Of a stretch of 64,000 nt of DNA, positions 24,401 to 37,400 are shown in pieces. The stretch is from Ascidia mentula. Taxonomy: Eukaryota; Chordata; Ascidiacea; Phlebobranchia; Ascidiidae. The notes under the pieces were generated by a model. It did not search any database, had not been told where the DNA came from, and saw only the letters and a list, made by a program, of their open reading frames with translations. The stretch lies in the NCBI GenBank assembly GCA_947561715.1, contig OX387205.1, forward strand, positions 6,701,001 to 6,765,000, given 5' to 3'. Numbering within the stretch: the first letter of the stretch is position 1; every line of letters starts with the position of its first letter. The translations under genes were made by a program, and so were the position numbers.

Positions 24401-27400
24401 CTGTATAATAAAGCTTGTCCTGAAAAAAATTATTTTTTCACGAAAAGTCATATACTGCAAAATGGACAAGTGCTAAAATCGCATAGTTACATACGTTGTG
24501 CAACCGCAAAAGCAATACTGGAGTACCAGCGTTTTCCACTGTATAATAAAGCTTGTGTTGTAAAAAAATATTTTTTATCGAAAAGTCATATACTGCAAAA
24601 TAGACAAGTGCTGAAATCGCATAGTTACATACGTTGCGCAACCGCAAAAGCAATACTGGAGTACCAGCGTTTTCCACTGTATAATAAAGCTTGTACTGAA
24701 AAAAAATATTTTTTATCGAAAAGTCTTATACTGCAAAATGGACAAGTGCTAAAATCGCATAGTTACATACGTTGTGCAACCGCAAAAGCAATACTGGAGT
24801 ACCAGCGTTTTCCACTGTATAATGTTGTAAAAAAATATTTTTTGTCGAAAAGTCATATACTGCAAAATAGACAAGTGCTGAAATCGCATAGTTACATACG
24901 CTGTGCAACCGCAAAAGCAATACTGGAGTACCAGCGTTTCCCACTGTATAATAAAGCTTGTACTGAAAAAAAATATTTTTTATCGAAAAGTCATATACTG
25001 CAAAATGGACAAGTGCTGAAATCGCATAGTTACATACGTTGTGCAACCGCAAAAGCAATACTGGAGTTCCAGCGTTTTCCAATGTATAATAAAGCTTGTA
25101 CTGAAAAAAAATATTTTTTATCGAAAAGTCATATACTGCAAAATGGACAAGTGCTGAAATCGCACAGTTGCATACGTTGTGCAACCGCAAAAGCAATGCT
25201 GGAGTACCAACGTCTTTCACTGTATAATAAAGCTTGTCCTGAAAAAAAATATTTTTTCACGAAAAGTCATATACTGCAAAATGGACAAGTGCTAAAATCG
25301 CATAGTTACATACGTTGTGCAACCGCAAAAGCAATACTGGAGTACCAGCGTTTTCCACTGTATAATAAAGCTTGTGTTGTAAAAAAATATTTTTTATCGA
25401 AAAGTCATATACTGCAAAATAGACAAGTGCTGAAATCGCATAGTTACATACGCTGTGCAACCGCAAAAGCAATACTGGAGTACCAGCGTTTTCCACTGTA
25501 TAATAAAGCTTGTACTGAAAAATAATATTTTTTATCGAAAAGTCTTATACTGCAAAATGGATAAGTGCTGAAATCGCATAGTTACATACGTTGTGCAACC
25601 GCAAAAGCAATAGTGGAGTTCCAGCGTTTTCCACTGTATAATAAAGCTTGTACTGAAAAAAAATATTTTTTGTCGAAAAGTCATATACTGCAAAATGGAC
25701 AAGTGCTGAAATCGCATAGTTACATACGTTGTGCAACCGCAAAAGCAATACTGGAGTACCAGCGTTTTCCACCGTATAATAAAGCTTGTACTGAAAAAAA
25801 ATATTGTTTATCGAAAAGTCATATACTGCAAAATGGACAAGTGCTGAAATCGTACAGTTGCATACGTTGTGCAACCGCAAAAGCAATGCTGGAGTACCAA
25901 CGTCTTTCACTGTATAATAAAGCTTGTCCTGAAAAAAATTATTTTTTCACGAAAAGTCATATACTGCAAAATGGACAAGTGCTAAAATCGCATAGTTACA
26001 TACGTTGTGCAACCGCAAAAGCAATACTGGAGTACCAGCGTTTTCCACTGTATAATAAAGCTTGTGTTGTAAAAAAATATTTTTTATCGAAAAGTCATAT
26101 ACTGCAAAATAGACAAGTGCTGAAATCGCATAGTTACATACGTTGTGCAACCGCAAAAGCAATACTGGAGTACCAGCGTTTTCCACTGTATAATAAAGCT
26201 TGTACTGAAAAAAAATATTTTTTATCGAAAAGTCTTATACTGCAAAATGGACAAGTGCTGAAATCGCATAGTTACATACGTTGTGCAACCGCAAAAGCAA
26301 TAGTGGAGTTCCAGCGTTTTCCACTGTATAATGTTGTAAAAAAATATTTTTTGTCGAAAAGTCATATACTGCAAAATAGACAAGTGCTGAAATCGCATAG
26401 TTACATACGCTGTGCAACCGCAAAAGCAATACTGGAGTACCAGCGTTTCCCACTGTATAATAAAGCTTGTACTGAAAAAAAATATTTTTTATCGAAAAGT
26501 CATATACTGCAAAATGGACAAGTGCTGAAATCGCATAGTTACATACGTTGTGCAACCGCAAAAGCAATACTGGAGTTCCAGCGTTTTCCAATGTATAATA
26601 AAGCTTGTACTGAAAAAAAATATTTTTTATCGAAAAGTCATATACTGCAAAATGGACAAGTGCTGAAATCGCACAGTTGCATACGTTGTGCAACCGCAAA
26701 AGCAATGCTGGAGTACCAACGTCTTTCACTGTATAATAAAGCTTGTCCTGAAAAAAAATATTTTTTCACGAAAAGTCATATACTGCAAAATGGACAAGTG
26801 CTAAAATCGCATAGTTACATACGTTGTGCAACCGCAAAAGCAATACTGGAGTACCAGCGTTTTCCACTGTATAATAAAGCTTGTGTTGTAAAAAAATATT
26901 TTTTATCGAAAAGTCATATACTGCAAAATAGACAAGTGCTGAAATCGCATAGTTACATACGCTGTGCAACCGCAAAAGCAATACTGGAGTACCAGCGTTT
27001 TCCACTGTATAATAAAGCTTGTACTGAAAAAAAATATTTTTAATCGAAAAATCATATACTGCAAAATGGACATGTGCTGAAATCGCATAGTTACATACTT
27101 TGTGCAACCGCAAAAGCAATAGTGGAGTACCAGCGTTTTCCACTGTATAATAAAGCTTGTACTGAAAAAAAATATTTTTTATCGAAAAGTCATATACTGC
27201 AAAATGGACAAGTGCTGAAATCGCATAAATACATACGTTGTGCAACCGCAAAAGCAATACTGGAGTACCAGCGTTTTCCACCGTATAATAAAGCTTGTAC
27301 TGAAAAAAAATATTGTTTATCGAAAAGTCATATACTGCAAAATGGACAAGTGCTGAAATCGTACAGTTGCATACGTTGTGCAACCGCAAAAGCAATGCTG

Positions 27401-28353
27401 GAGTACCAACGTCTTTCACTGTATAATAAAGCTTGTCCTGAAAAAAATTATTTTTTCACGAAAAGTCAAAAACTGCAAAATGGACAAGTGCTAAAATCGC
27501 ATAGTTACATACGTTGTGCAACCGCAAAAGCAATACTGGAGTACCAGCGTTTTCCACTGTATAATAAAGCTTGTGTTGTAAAAAAATATTTTTTATCGAA
27601 AAGTCATATACTGCAAAATAGACAAGTGCTGAAATCGCATAGTTACATACGCTGTGCAACCGCAAAAGCAATACTGGAGTACCAGCGTTTTCCACTGTAT
27701 AATAAAGCTTGTACTGAAAAAAAATATTTTTTATCGAAAAGTCTTATACTGCAAAATGGACAAGTGCTGAAATCGCATAGTTACATACGTTGTGCAACCG
27801 CAAAAGCAATAGTGGAGTTCCAGCGTTTTCCACTGTATAATAAAGCTTGTACTGAAAAAAAATATTTTTTATCGAAAAGTCATATACTGCAAAATGGACA
27901 AGTGCTGAAATCGCATAGTTACATACGTTGTGCAACCGCAAAAGCAATACTGGAGTACCAGCGTTTTCCACTGTATAATAAAGCTTGTACTGAAAAAAAA
28001 TATTTTTTGTCGAAAAGTCATATACTGCAAAATGGACAAGTGCTGAAATCGCATAGTTACATACGTTGTGCAACCGCAAAAGCAATACTGGAGTACCAGC
28101 GTTTTCCACCGTATAATAAAGCTTGTACTGAAAAAAAATATTGTTTATCGAAAAGTCATATACTGCAAAATGGACAAGTGCTGAAATCGCATAAATACAT
28201 ACGTTGTGCAACCGCAAAAGCAATACTGGAGTACCAGCGTTTTCCACTGTATTATAAAGCTTGTGTTGTAAAAAAATATTTTTGATCGAAAAGTCATATA
28301 GTGCAAAATAGACAAGTGCTGAAATCGCATAGTTACATACGCTGTGCAACCGC
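21490..28353 (+). repeat. Satellite block 1b: family B monomers, forward
   Basis: From about 21490 the diagnostic bases change together to TACCAGCGTTTTCC, AATAAAGCTTG and CGCATAGTTAC. The change happens over about one monomer, with a few B units retaining A-type CGCACAGTTGC. An 11-monomer higher-order unit of about 1509 bp recurs (for example starts near 24438, 25947 and 27456). It includes monomers with a 9 bp in-frame deletion at about 23176, 24823 and 26332. Confidence 0.94.
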
Positions 28354-28463
28354 GTTGTAACTATACGCTGTACAAGCTTTATTATGCAGTGGAAAACTCT
28401 GGAACTCCAGTATTTCTTTTGCGGTTGCACAGCGTATGTAACTATGCGATTTCAGCACTTGTC
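28311..28463. repeat. Inversion junction type 1, copy 1 (43 bp arms, 67 bp spacer)
   Basis: Perfectly complementary arms at 28311-28353 and 28421-28463 flank a 67 bp spacer. The spacer starts GTTGTAACTATACGCTGTAC, which is not a simple monomer continuation and marks the rearrangement point. Beyond the arms the inverted similarity continues monomer by monomer, with mismatches. Confidence 0.93.
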
Positions 28464-31400
28464 CATTTTGCAGTATATGACTTTTCGATAAACAATATTT
28501 TTTTTCAGTACAAGCTTTATTATACAGTGGAAAACGCTGGTACTCCAGTATTGCTTTTGCGGTTGCACAACGTATGTAACTATGCGATTTCAGCACTTGT
28601 CCATTTTGCAGTATATGACTTTTCGATAAAAAATATTTTTTTTCAGTACAAGCTTTATTATACAGTGGAAAACGCTGGTACTCCAGTATTGCTTTTGCGG
28701 TTGCACAACGTATGTAACTATGCGATTTCAGCACTTGTCCATTTTGCAGTATATGACTTTTCGATAAAAAATATTTTTTTTCAGTACAAGCTTTATTATA
28801 CAGTGGAAAACGCTGGTACTCCAGTATTGCTTTTGCGGTTGCACAACGTATGTAACTATGCGATTTCAGCACTTGTCCATTTTGCAGTATATGACTTTTC
28901 GATGAAAAATATTTTTTTTCAGTACAAGCTTTATTATACAGTGGAAAACGCTGGTACTCCAGTATTGCTTTTGCGGTTGCACAACGTATGTAACTATGCG
29001 ATTTCAGCACTTGTCCATTTTGCAGTATATGACTTTTCGATAAAAAATATTTTTTTTCAGTACAAGCTTTATTATACAGTGAAAAACGCTGGTACTCCAG
29101 TATTGCTTTTGCGGTTGCACAACGTATGTATTTATGCGATTTCAGCACTTGTCCATTTTGCACTACATCACTTTTCGATAAGAAATATTTTTTTTCAGTA
29201 CAAGCTTTATTATACAGTGGAAAACGCTGGTACTCCACTATTGCTTTTGCGGTTGCACAGCGTATGTAACTCTGCAATTTCAGTACTTATCCATAATGCA
29301 GTACATCACTTTTCGACAAAAAATATTTTTTTTCAGTACAAGCTTTATTATACAGTGGAAAACGCTGGTACTCCAGTGTTGCTTTTGCGGTTGCACAACG
29401 TATGTAACTATGCGATTTCAGCACTTGTCCATTTTGCAGTATATGACTTTTCGATAAAAAATATTTTTTTTCAGTACAAGCTTTATTATACAGTGGAAAA
29501 CGCTGGTACTCCAGTATTGCTTTTGCGGTTGCACAACGTATGTAACTATGCGATTTCAGCACTTGTCCATTTTGCAGTATATGACTTTTCGATAAACAAT
29601 ATTTTTTTTCAGTACAAGCTTTATTATACAGTGGAAAACGCTGGTACTCCAGTATTGCTTTTGCGGTTGCACAACGTATGCAACTGTGCGATTTCAGCAC
29701 TTGTCCATTTTGCAGTATATGACTTTTCGTGAAAAAATATTTTTTTCAGGACAAGCTTTATTATACAGTGAAAGACGTTGGTACTCCAGCGTTGCTTTTG
29801 CGGTTGCACAACGTATGCAACTGTGCGATTTCATCACTTGTCCATTTTGCAGTATATGACTTTTCGATAAAAAATATTTTTTTTCAGTACAAGCTTTATT
29901 ATACAGTGGAAAACGCTGAAACTCCAGTATTTCTTTTGCGGTTGCACAGCGTATGTAACTATGCGATTTCAGCACTTGTCTATTTTGCAGTATATGACTT
30001 TTCGATAAAAAATATTTTTTTTCAGTACAAGCTTTATTATACAGTGGAAAACGCTGGCACTCCAGTATTGCTTTTGCGGTTGCACAACGTATGTAACTAT
30101 GCGATTGCAGCACTTGTCCATTTTGCAGTATATGACTTTTCGATAAAAAATATTTTTTTTCAGTACAAGCTTTATTATACAGTGGAAAACGCTGGTACTC
30201 CAGTATTGCTTTTGCGGTTGCACAACGTATGTATTTATGCGATTTCAGTACTTGTCCATTTTGCAGTATATGACTTTTCGATAAACAATATTTTTTTTCA
30301 GTACAAGCTTTATTATACAGTGGAAAACGCTGGTACTCCAGTATTGCTTTTGCGGTTGCACAACGTATGTAACTATGCGATTTCAGCACTTGTCCATTTT
30401 GCAGTATATGACTTTTCGATAAAAAATATTTGTTTTCAGTACAAGCTTTATTATACAGTGGAAAACGCTGGAACTCCAGTATTTCTTTTGCGGTTGCACA
30501 GCGTATGTAACTATGCGATTTCAGCACTTGTCTATTTTGCAGTATATGACTTTTCGATAAAAAATATTTTTTTTCAGTACAAGCTTTATTATACAGTGGA
30601 AAACGCTGGAACTCCAGTATTTCTTTTGCGGTTGCACAGCGTATGTAACTATGCGATTTCAGCACTTGTCCATTTTGCAGTATATGACTTTTCGATAAAC
30701 AATATTTTTTTTCAGTACAAGCTTTATTATACAGTGGAAAACGCTGGTACTCCAATATTGCTTTTGCGGTTGCACAACGTATGTAACTATGCGATTTCAG
30801 CACTTGTCCATTTTGCAGTATATGACTTTTCGATAAAAAATATTTTTTTTCAGTACAAGCTTTATTATACAGTGGAAAACGCTGGTACTCCAGTATTGCT
30901 TTTGCGGTTGCACAACGTATGTAACTATGCGATTTCAGCACTTGTCCATTTTGCAGTATATGACTTTTCGATAAACAATATTTTTTTTCAGTACAAGCTT
31001 TATTATACAGTGGAAAACGCTGGTACTCCAGTATTGCTTTTGCGGTTGCACAACGTATGTAACTATGCGATTTCAGCACTTGTCCATTTTGCAGTATATG
31101 ACTTTTCGATGAAAAATATTTTTTTTCAGTACAAGCTTTATTATACAGTGGAAAACGCTGGTACTCCAGTATTGCTTTTGCGGTTGCACAACGTATGTAA
31201 CTATGCGATTTCAGCACTTGTCCATTTTGTAGTATATGACTTTTCGATAAAAAATATTTTTTTTCAGTACAAGCTTTATTATACAGTGAAAAACGCTGGT
31301 ACTCCAGTATTGCTTTTGCGGTTGCACAACGTATGTATTTATGCGATTTCAGCACTTGTCCATTTTGCACTACATCACTTTTCGATAAGAAATATTTTTT

Positions 31401-34400
31401 TTCAGTACAAGCTTTATTATACAGTGGAAAACGCTGGTACTCCACTATTGCTTTTGCGGTTGCACAGCGTATGTAACTCTGCAATTTCAGAACTTATCCA
31501 TAATGCAGTACATCACTTTTCGACAAAAATATTTTTTTTCAGTACAAGCTTTATTATACAGTGGAAAACGCTGGTACTCCAGTATTGCTTTTGCGGTTGC
31601 ACAACGTATGTAACTATGCGATTTCAGCACTTGTCCATTTTGCAGTATATGACTTTTCGATAAAAAATATTTTTTTTCAGTACAAGCTTTATTATACAGT
31701 GAAAAACGCTGGTACTCCAGTATTGCTTTTGCGGTTGCACAACGTATGTATTTATGCGATTTCAGCACTTGTCCATTTTGCACTACATCACTTTTCGATA
31801 AGAAATATTTTTTTTCAGTACAAGCTTTATTATACAGTGGAAAACGCTGGTACTCCACTATTGCTTTTGCGGTTGCACAGCGTATGTAACTCTGCAATTT
31901 CAGAACTTATCCATAATGCAGTACATCACTTTTCGACAAAAAATATTTTTTTTCAGTACAAGCTTTATTATACAGTGGAAAACGCTGGTACTCCAGTGTT
32001 GCTTTTGCGGTTGCACAACGTATGTAACTATGCGATTTCAGCACTTGTCCATTTTGCAGTATATGACTTTTCGATAAAAAATATTTTTTTTCAGTACAAG
32101 CTTTATTATACAGTGGAAAACGCTGGTACTCCAGTATTGCTTTTGCGGTTGCACAACGTATGTAACTATGCGATTTCAGCACTTGTCCATTTTGCAGTAT
32201 ATGACTTTTCGATAAACAATATTTTTTTTCAGTACAAGCTTTATTATACAGTGGAAAACGCTGGTACTCCAGTATTGCTTTTGCGGTTGCACAACGTATG
32301 CAACTGTGCGATTTCAGCACTTGTCCATTTTGCAGTATATGACTTTTCGTGAAAAAATATTTTTTTCAGGACAAGCTTTATTATACAGTGAAAGACGTTG
32401 GTACTCCAGCGTTGCTTTTGCGGTTGCACAACGTATGCAACTGTGCGATTTCATCACTTGTCCATTTTGCAGTATATGACTTTTCGATAAAAAATATTTT
32501 TTTTCAGTACAAGCTTTATTATACAGTGGAAAACGCTGAAACTCCAGTATTTCTTTTGCGGTTGCACAGCGTATGTAACTGTGCGATTTCAGCACTTGTC
32601 TATTTTGCAGTATATGACTTTTCGATAAAAAATATTTTTTTTCAGTACAAGCTTTATTATACAGTGGAAAACGCTGGCACTCCAGTATTGCTTTTGCGGT
32701 TGCACAACGTATGTAACTATGCGATTGCAGCACTTGTCCATTTTGCAGTATATGACTTTTCGATAAAAAATATTTTTTTTCAGTACAAGCTTTATTATAC
32801 AGTGGAAAACGCTGGTACTCCAGTATTGCTTTTGCGGTTGCACAACGTATGTATTTATGCGATTTCAGTACTTGTCCATTTTGCAGTATATGACTTTTCG
32901 ATAAACAATATTTTTTTTCAGTACAAGCTTTATTATACAGTGGAAAACGCTGGTACTCCAGTATTGCTTTTGCGGTTGCACAACGTATGTAACTATGCGA
33001 TTTCAGCACTTGTCCATTTTGCAGTATATGACTTTTCGATAAAAAATATTTGTTTTCAGTACAAGCTTTATTATACAGTGGAAAACGCTGGAACTTCAGT
33101 ATTTCTTTTGCGGTTGCACAGCGTATGTAACTATGCGATTTCAGCACTTGTCTATTTTGCAGTATATGACTTTTCGATAAAAAATATTTTTTTTCAGTAC
33201 AAGCTTTATTATACAGTGGAAAACGCTGGAACTCCAGTATTTCTTTTGCGGTTGCACAGCGTATGTAACTATGCGATTTCAGCACTTGTCCATTTTGCAG
33301 TATATGACTTTTCGATAAACAATATTTTTTTTCAGTACAAGCTTTATTATACAGTGGAAAACGCTGGTACTCCAATATTGCTTTTGCGGTTGCACAACGT
33401 ATGTAACTATGCGATTTCAGCACTTGTCCATTTTGCAGTATATGACTTTTCGATAAAAAATATTTTTTTTCAGTACAAGCTTTATTATACAGTGGAAAAC
33501 GCTGGTACTCCAGTATTGCTTTTGCGGTTGCACAACGTATGTAACTATGCGATTTCAGCACTTGTCCATTTTGCAGTATATGACTTTTCGATAAACAATA
33601 TTTTTTTTCAGTACAAGCTTTATTATACAGTGGAAAACGCTGGTACTCCAGTATTGCTTTTGCGGTTGCACAACGTATGTAACTATGCGATTTCAGCACT
33701 TGTCCATTTTGCAGTATATGACTTTTCGATGAAAAATATTTTTTTTCAGTACAAGCTTTATTATACAGTGGAAAACGCTGGTACTCCAGTATTGCTTTTG
33801 CGGTTGCACAACGTATGTAACTATGCGATTTCAGCACTTGTCCATTTTGCAGTATATGACTTTTCGATAAAAAATATTTTTTTTCAGTACAAGCTTTATT
33901 ATACAGTGAAAAACGCTGGTACTCCAGTATTGCTTTTGCGGTTGCACAACGTATGTATTTATGCGATTTCAGCACTTGTCCATTTTGCACTACATCACTT
34001 TTCGATAAGAAATATTTTTTTTCAGTACAAGCTTTATTATACAGTGGAAAACGCTGGTACTCCACTATTGCTTTTGCGGTTGCACAGCGTATGTAACTCT
34101 GCAATTTCAGAACTTATCCATAATGCAGTACATCACTTTTCGACAAAAATATTTTTTTTCAGTACAAGCTTTATTATACAGTGGAAAACGCTGGTACTCC
34201 AGTGTTGCTTTTGCGGTTGCACAACGTATGTAACTATGCGATTTCAGCACTTGTCCATTTTGCAGTATATGACTTTTCGATAAAAAATATTTTTTTTCAG
34301 TACAAGCTTTATTATACAGTGGAAAACGCTGGTACTCCAGTATTGCTTTTGCGGTTGCACAACGTATGTAACTATGCGATTTCAGCACTTGTCCATTTTG

Positions 34401-37400
34401 CAGTATATGACTTTTCGATAAACAATATTTTTTTTCAGTACAAGCTTTATTATACAGTGGAAAACGCTGGTACTCCAGTATTGCTTTTGCGGTTGCACAA
34501 CGTATGCAACTGTGCGATTTCAGCACTTGTCCATTTTGCAGTATATGACTTTTCGTGAAAAAATAATTTTTTCAGGACAAGCTTTATTATACAGTGAAAG
34601 ACGTTGGTACTCCAGCGTTGCTTTTGCGGTTGCACAACGTATGCAACTGTGCGATTTCAGCACTTGTCCATTTTGCAGTATATGACTTTTCGATAAAAAA
34701 TATTTTTTTTCAGTACAAGCTTTATTATACAGTGGAAAACGCTGGTACTCCAGTATTGCTTTTGCGGTTGCACAACGTATGTAACTATGCGATTTCAGCA
34801 CTTGTCCATTTTGCAGTATATGACTTTTCGATAAAAAATATTTGTTTTCAGTACAAGCTTTATTATACAGTGGAAAACGCTGGAACTCCAGTATTTCTTT
34901 TGCGGTTGCACAGCGTATGTAACTATGCGATTTCAGCACTTGTCTATTTTGCAGTATATGACTTTTCGATAAAAAATATTTTTTTTCAGTACAAGCTTTA
35001 TTATACAGTGGAAAACGCTGGAACTCCAGTATTTCTTTTGCGGTTGCACAGCGTATGTAACTATGCGATTTCAGCACTTGTCCATTTTGCAGTATATGAC
35101 TTTTCGATAAACAATATTTTTTTTCAGTACAAGCTTTATTATACAGTGGAAAACGCTGGTACTCCAATATTGCTTTTGCGGTTGCACAACGTATGTAACT
35201 ATGCGATTTCAGCACTTGTCCATTTTGCAGTATATGACTTTTCGATAAAAAATATTTTTTTTCAGTACAAGCTTTATTATACAGTGGAAAACGCTGGTAC
35301 TCCAGTATTGCTTTTGCGGTTGCACAACGTATGTAACTATGCGATTTCAGCACTTGTCCATTTTGCAGTATATGACTTTTCGATAAACAATATTTTTTTT
35401 CAGTACAAGCTTTATTATACAGTGGAAAACGCTGGTACTCCAGTATTGCTTTTGCGGTTGCACAACGTATGTAACTATGCGATTTCAGCACTTGTCCATT
35501 TTGCAGTATATGACTTTTCGATGAAAAATATTTTTTTTCAGTACAAGCTTTATTATACAGTGGAAAACGCTGGTACTCCAGTATTGCTTTTGCGGTTGCA
35601 CAACGTATGTAACTATGCGATTTCAGCACTTGTCCATTTTGCAGTATATGACTTTTCGATAAAAAATATTTTTTTTCAGTACAAGCTTTATTATACAGTG
35701 AAAAACGCTGGTACTCCAGTATTGCTTTTGCGGTTGCACAACGTATGTATTTATGCGATTTCAGCACTTGTCCATTTTGCACTACATCACTTTTCGATAA
35801 GAAATATTTTTTTTCAGTACAAGCTTTATTATACAGTGGAAAACGCTGGTACTCCACTATTGCTTTTGCGGTTGCACAGCGTATGTAACTCTGCAATTTC
35901 AGAACTTATCCATAATGCAGTACATCACTTTTCGACAAAAATATTTTTTTTCAGTACAAGCTTTATTATACAGTGGAAAACGCTGGTACTCCAGTATTGC
36001 TTTTGCGGTTGCACAACGTATGTAACTATGCGATTTCAGCACTTGTCCATTTTGCAGTATATGACTTTTCGATAAAAAATATTTTTTTTCAGTACAAGCT
36101 TTATTATACAGTGAAAAACGCTTGTACTCCAGTATTGCTTTTGCGGTTGCACAACGTATGTATTTATGCGATTTCAGCACTTGTCCATTTTGCACTACAT
36201 CACTTTTCGATAAGAAATATTTTTTTTCAGTACAAGCTTTATTATACAGTGGAAAACGCTGGTACTCCACTATTGCTTTTGCGGTTGCACAGCGTATGTA
36301 ACTCTGCAATTTCAGAACTTATCCATAATGCAGTACATCACTTTTCGACAAAAAATATTTTTTTTCAGTACAAGCTTTATTATACAGTGGAAAACGCTGG
36401 TACTCCAGTGTTGCTTTTGCGGTTGCACAACGTATGTAACTATGCGATTTCAGCACTTGTCCATTTTGCAGTATATGACTTTTCGATAAAAAATATTTTT
36501 TTTCAGTACAAGCTTTATTATACAGTGGAAAACGCTGGTACTCCAGTATTGCTTTTGCGGTTGCACAACGTATGTTACTATGCGATTTCAGCACTTGTCC
36601 ATTTTGCAGTATATGACTTTTCGATAAACAATATTTTTTTTCAGTACAAGCTTTATTATACAGTGGAAAACGCTGGTACTCCAGTATTGCTTTTGCGGTT
36701 GCACAACGTATGCAACTGTGCGATTTCAGCACTTGTCCATTTTGCAGTATATGACTTTTCGTGAAAAAATATTTTTTTCAGGACAAGCTTTATTATACAG
36801 TGAAAGACGTTGGTACTCCAGCGTTGCTTTTGCGGTTGCACAACGTATGCAACTGTGCGATTTCATCTCTTGTCCATTTTGCAGTATATGACTTTTCGAT
36901 AAAAAATATTTTTTTTCAGTACAAGCTTTATTATACAGTGGAAAACGCTGAAACTCCAGTATTTCTTTTGCGGTTGCACAGCGTATGTAACTATGCGATT
37001 TCAGCACTTGTCTATTTTGCAGTATATGACTTTTCGATAAAAAATATTTTTTTTCAGTACAAGCTTTATTATACAGTGGAAAACGCTGGCACTCCAGTAT
37101 TGCTTTTGCGGTTGCACAACGTATGTAACTATGCGATTGCAGCACTTGTCCATTTTGCAGTATATGACTTTTCGATAAAAAATATTTTTTTTCAGTACAA
37201 GCTTTATTATACAGTGGAAAACGCTGGTACTCCAGTATTGCTTTTGCGGTTGCACAACGTATGTATTTATGCGATTTCAGTACTTGTCCATTTTGCAGTA
37301 TATGACTTTTCGATAAACAATATTTTTTTTCAGTACAAGCTTTATTATACAGTGGAAAACGCTGGTACTCCAGTATTGCTTTTGCGGTTGCACAACGTAT

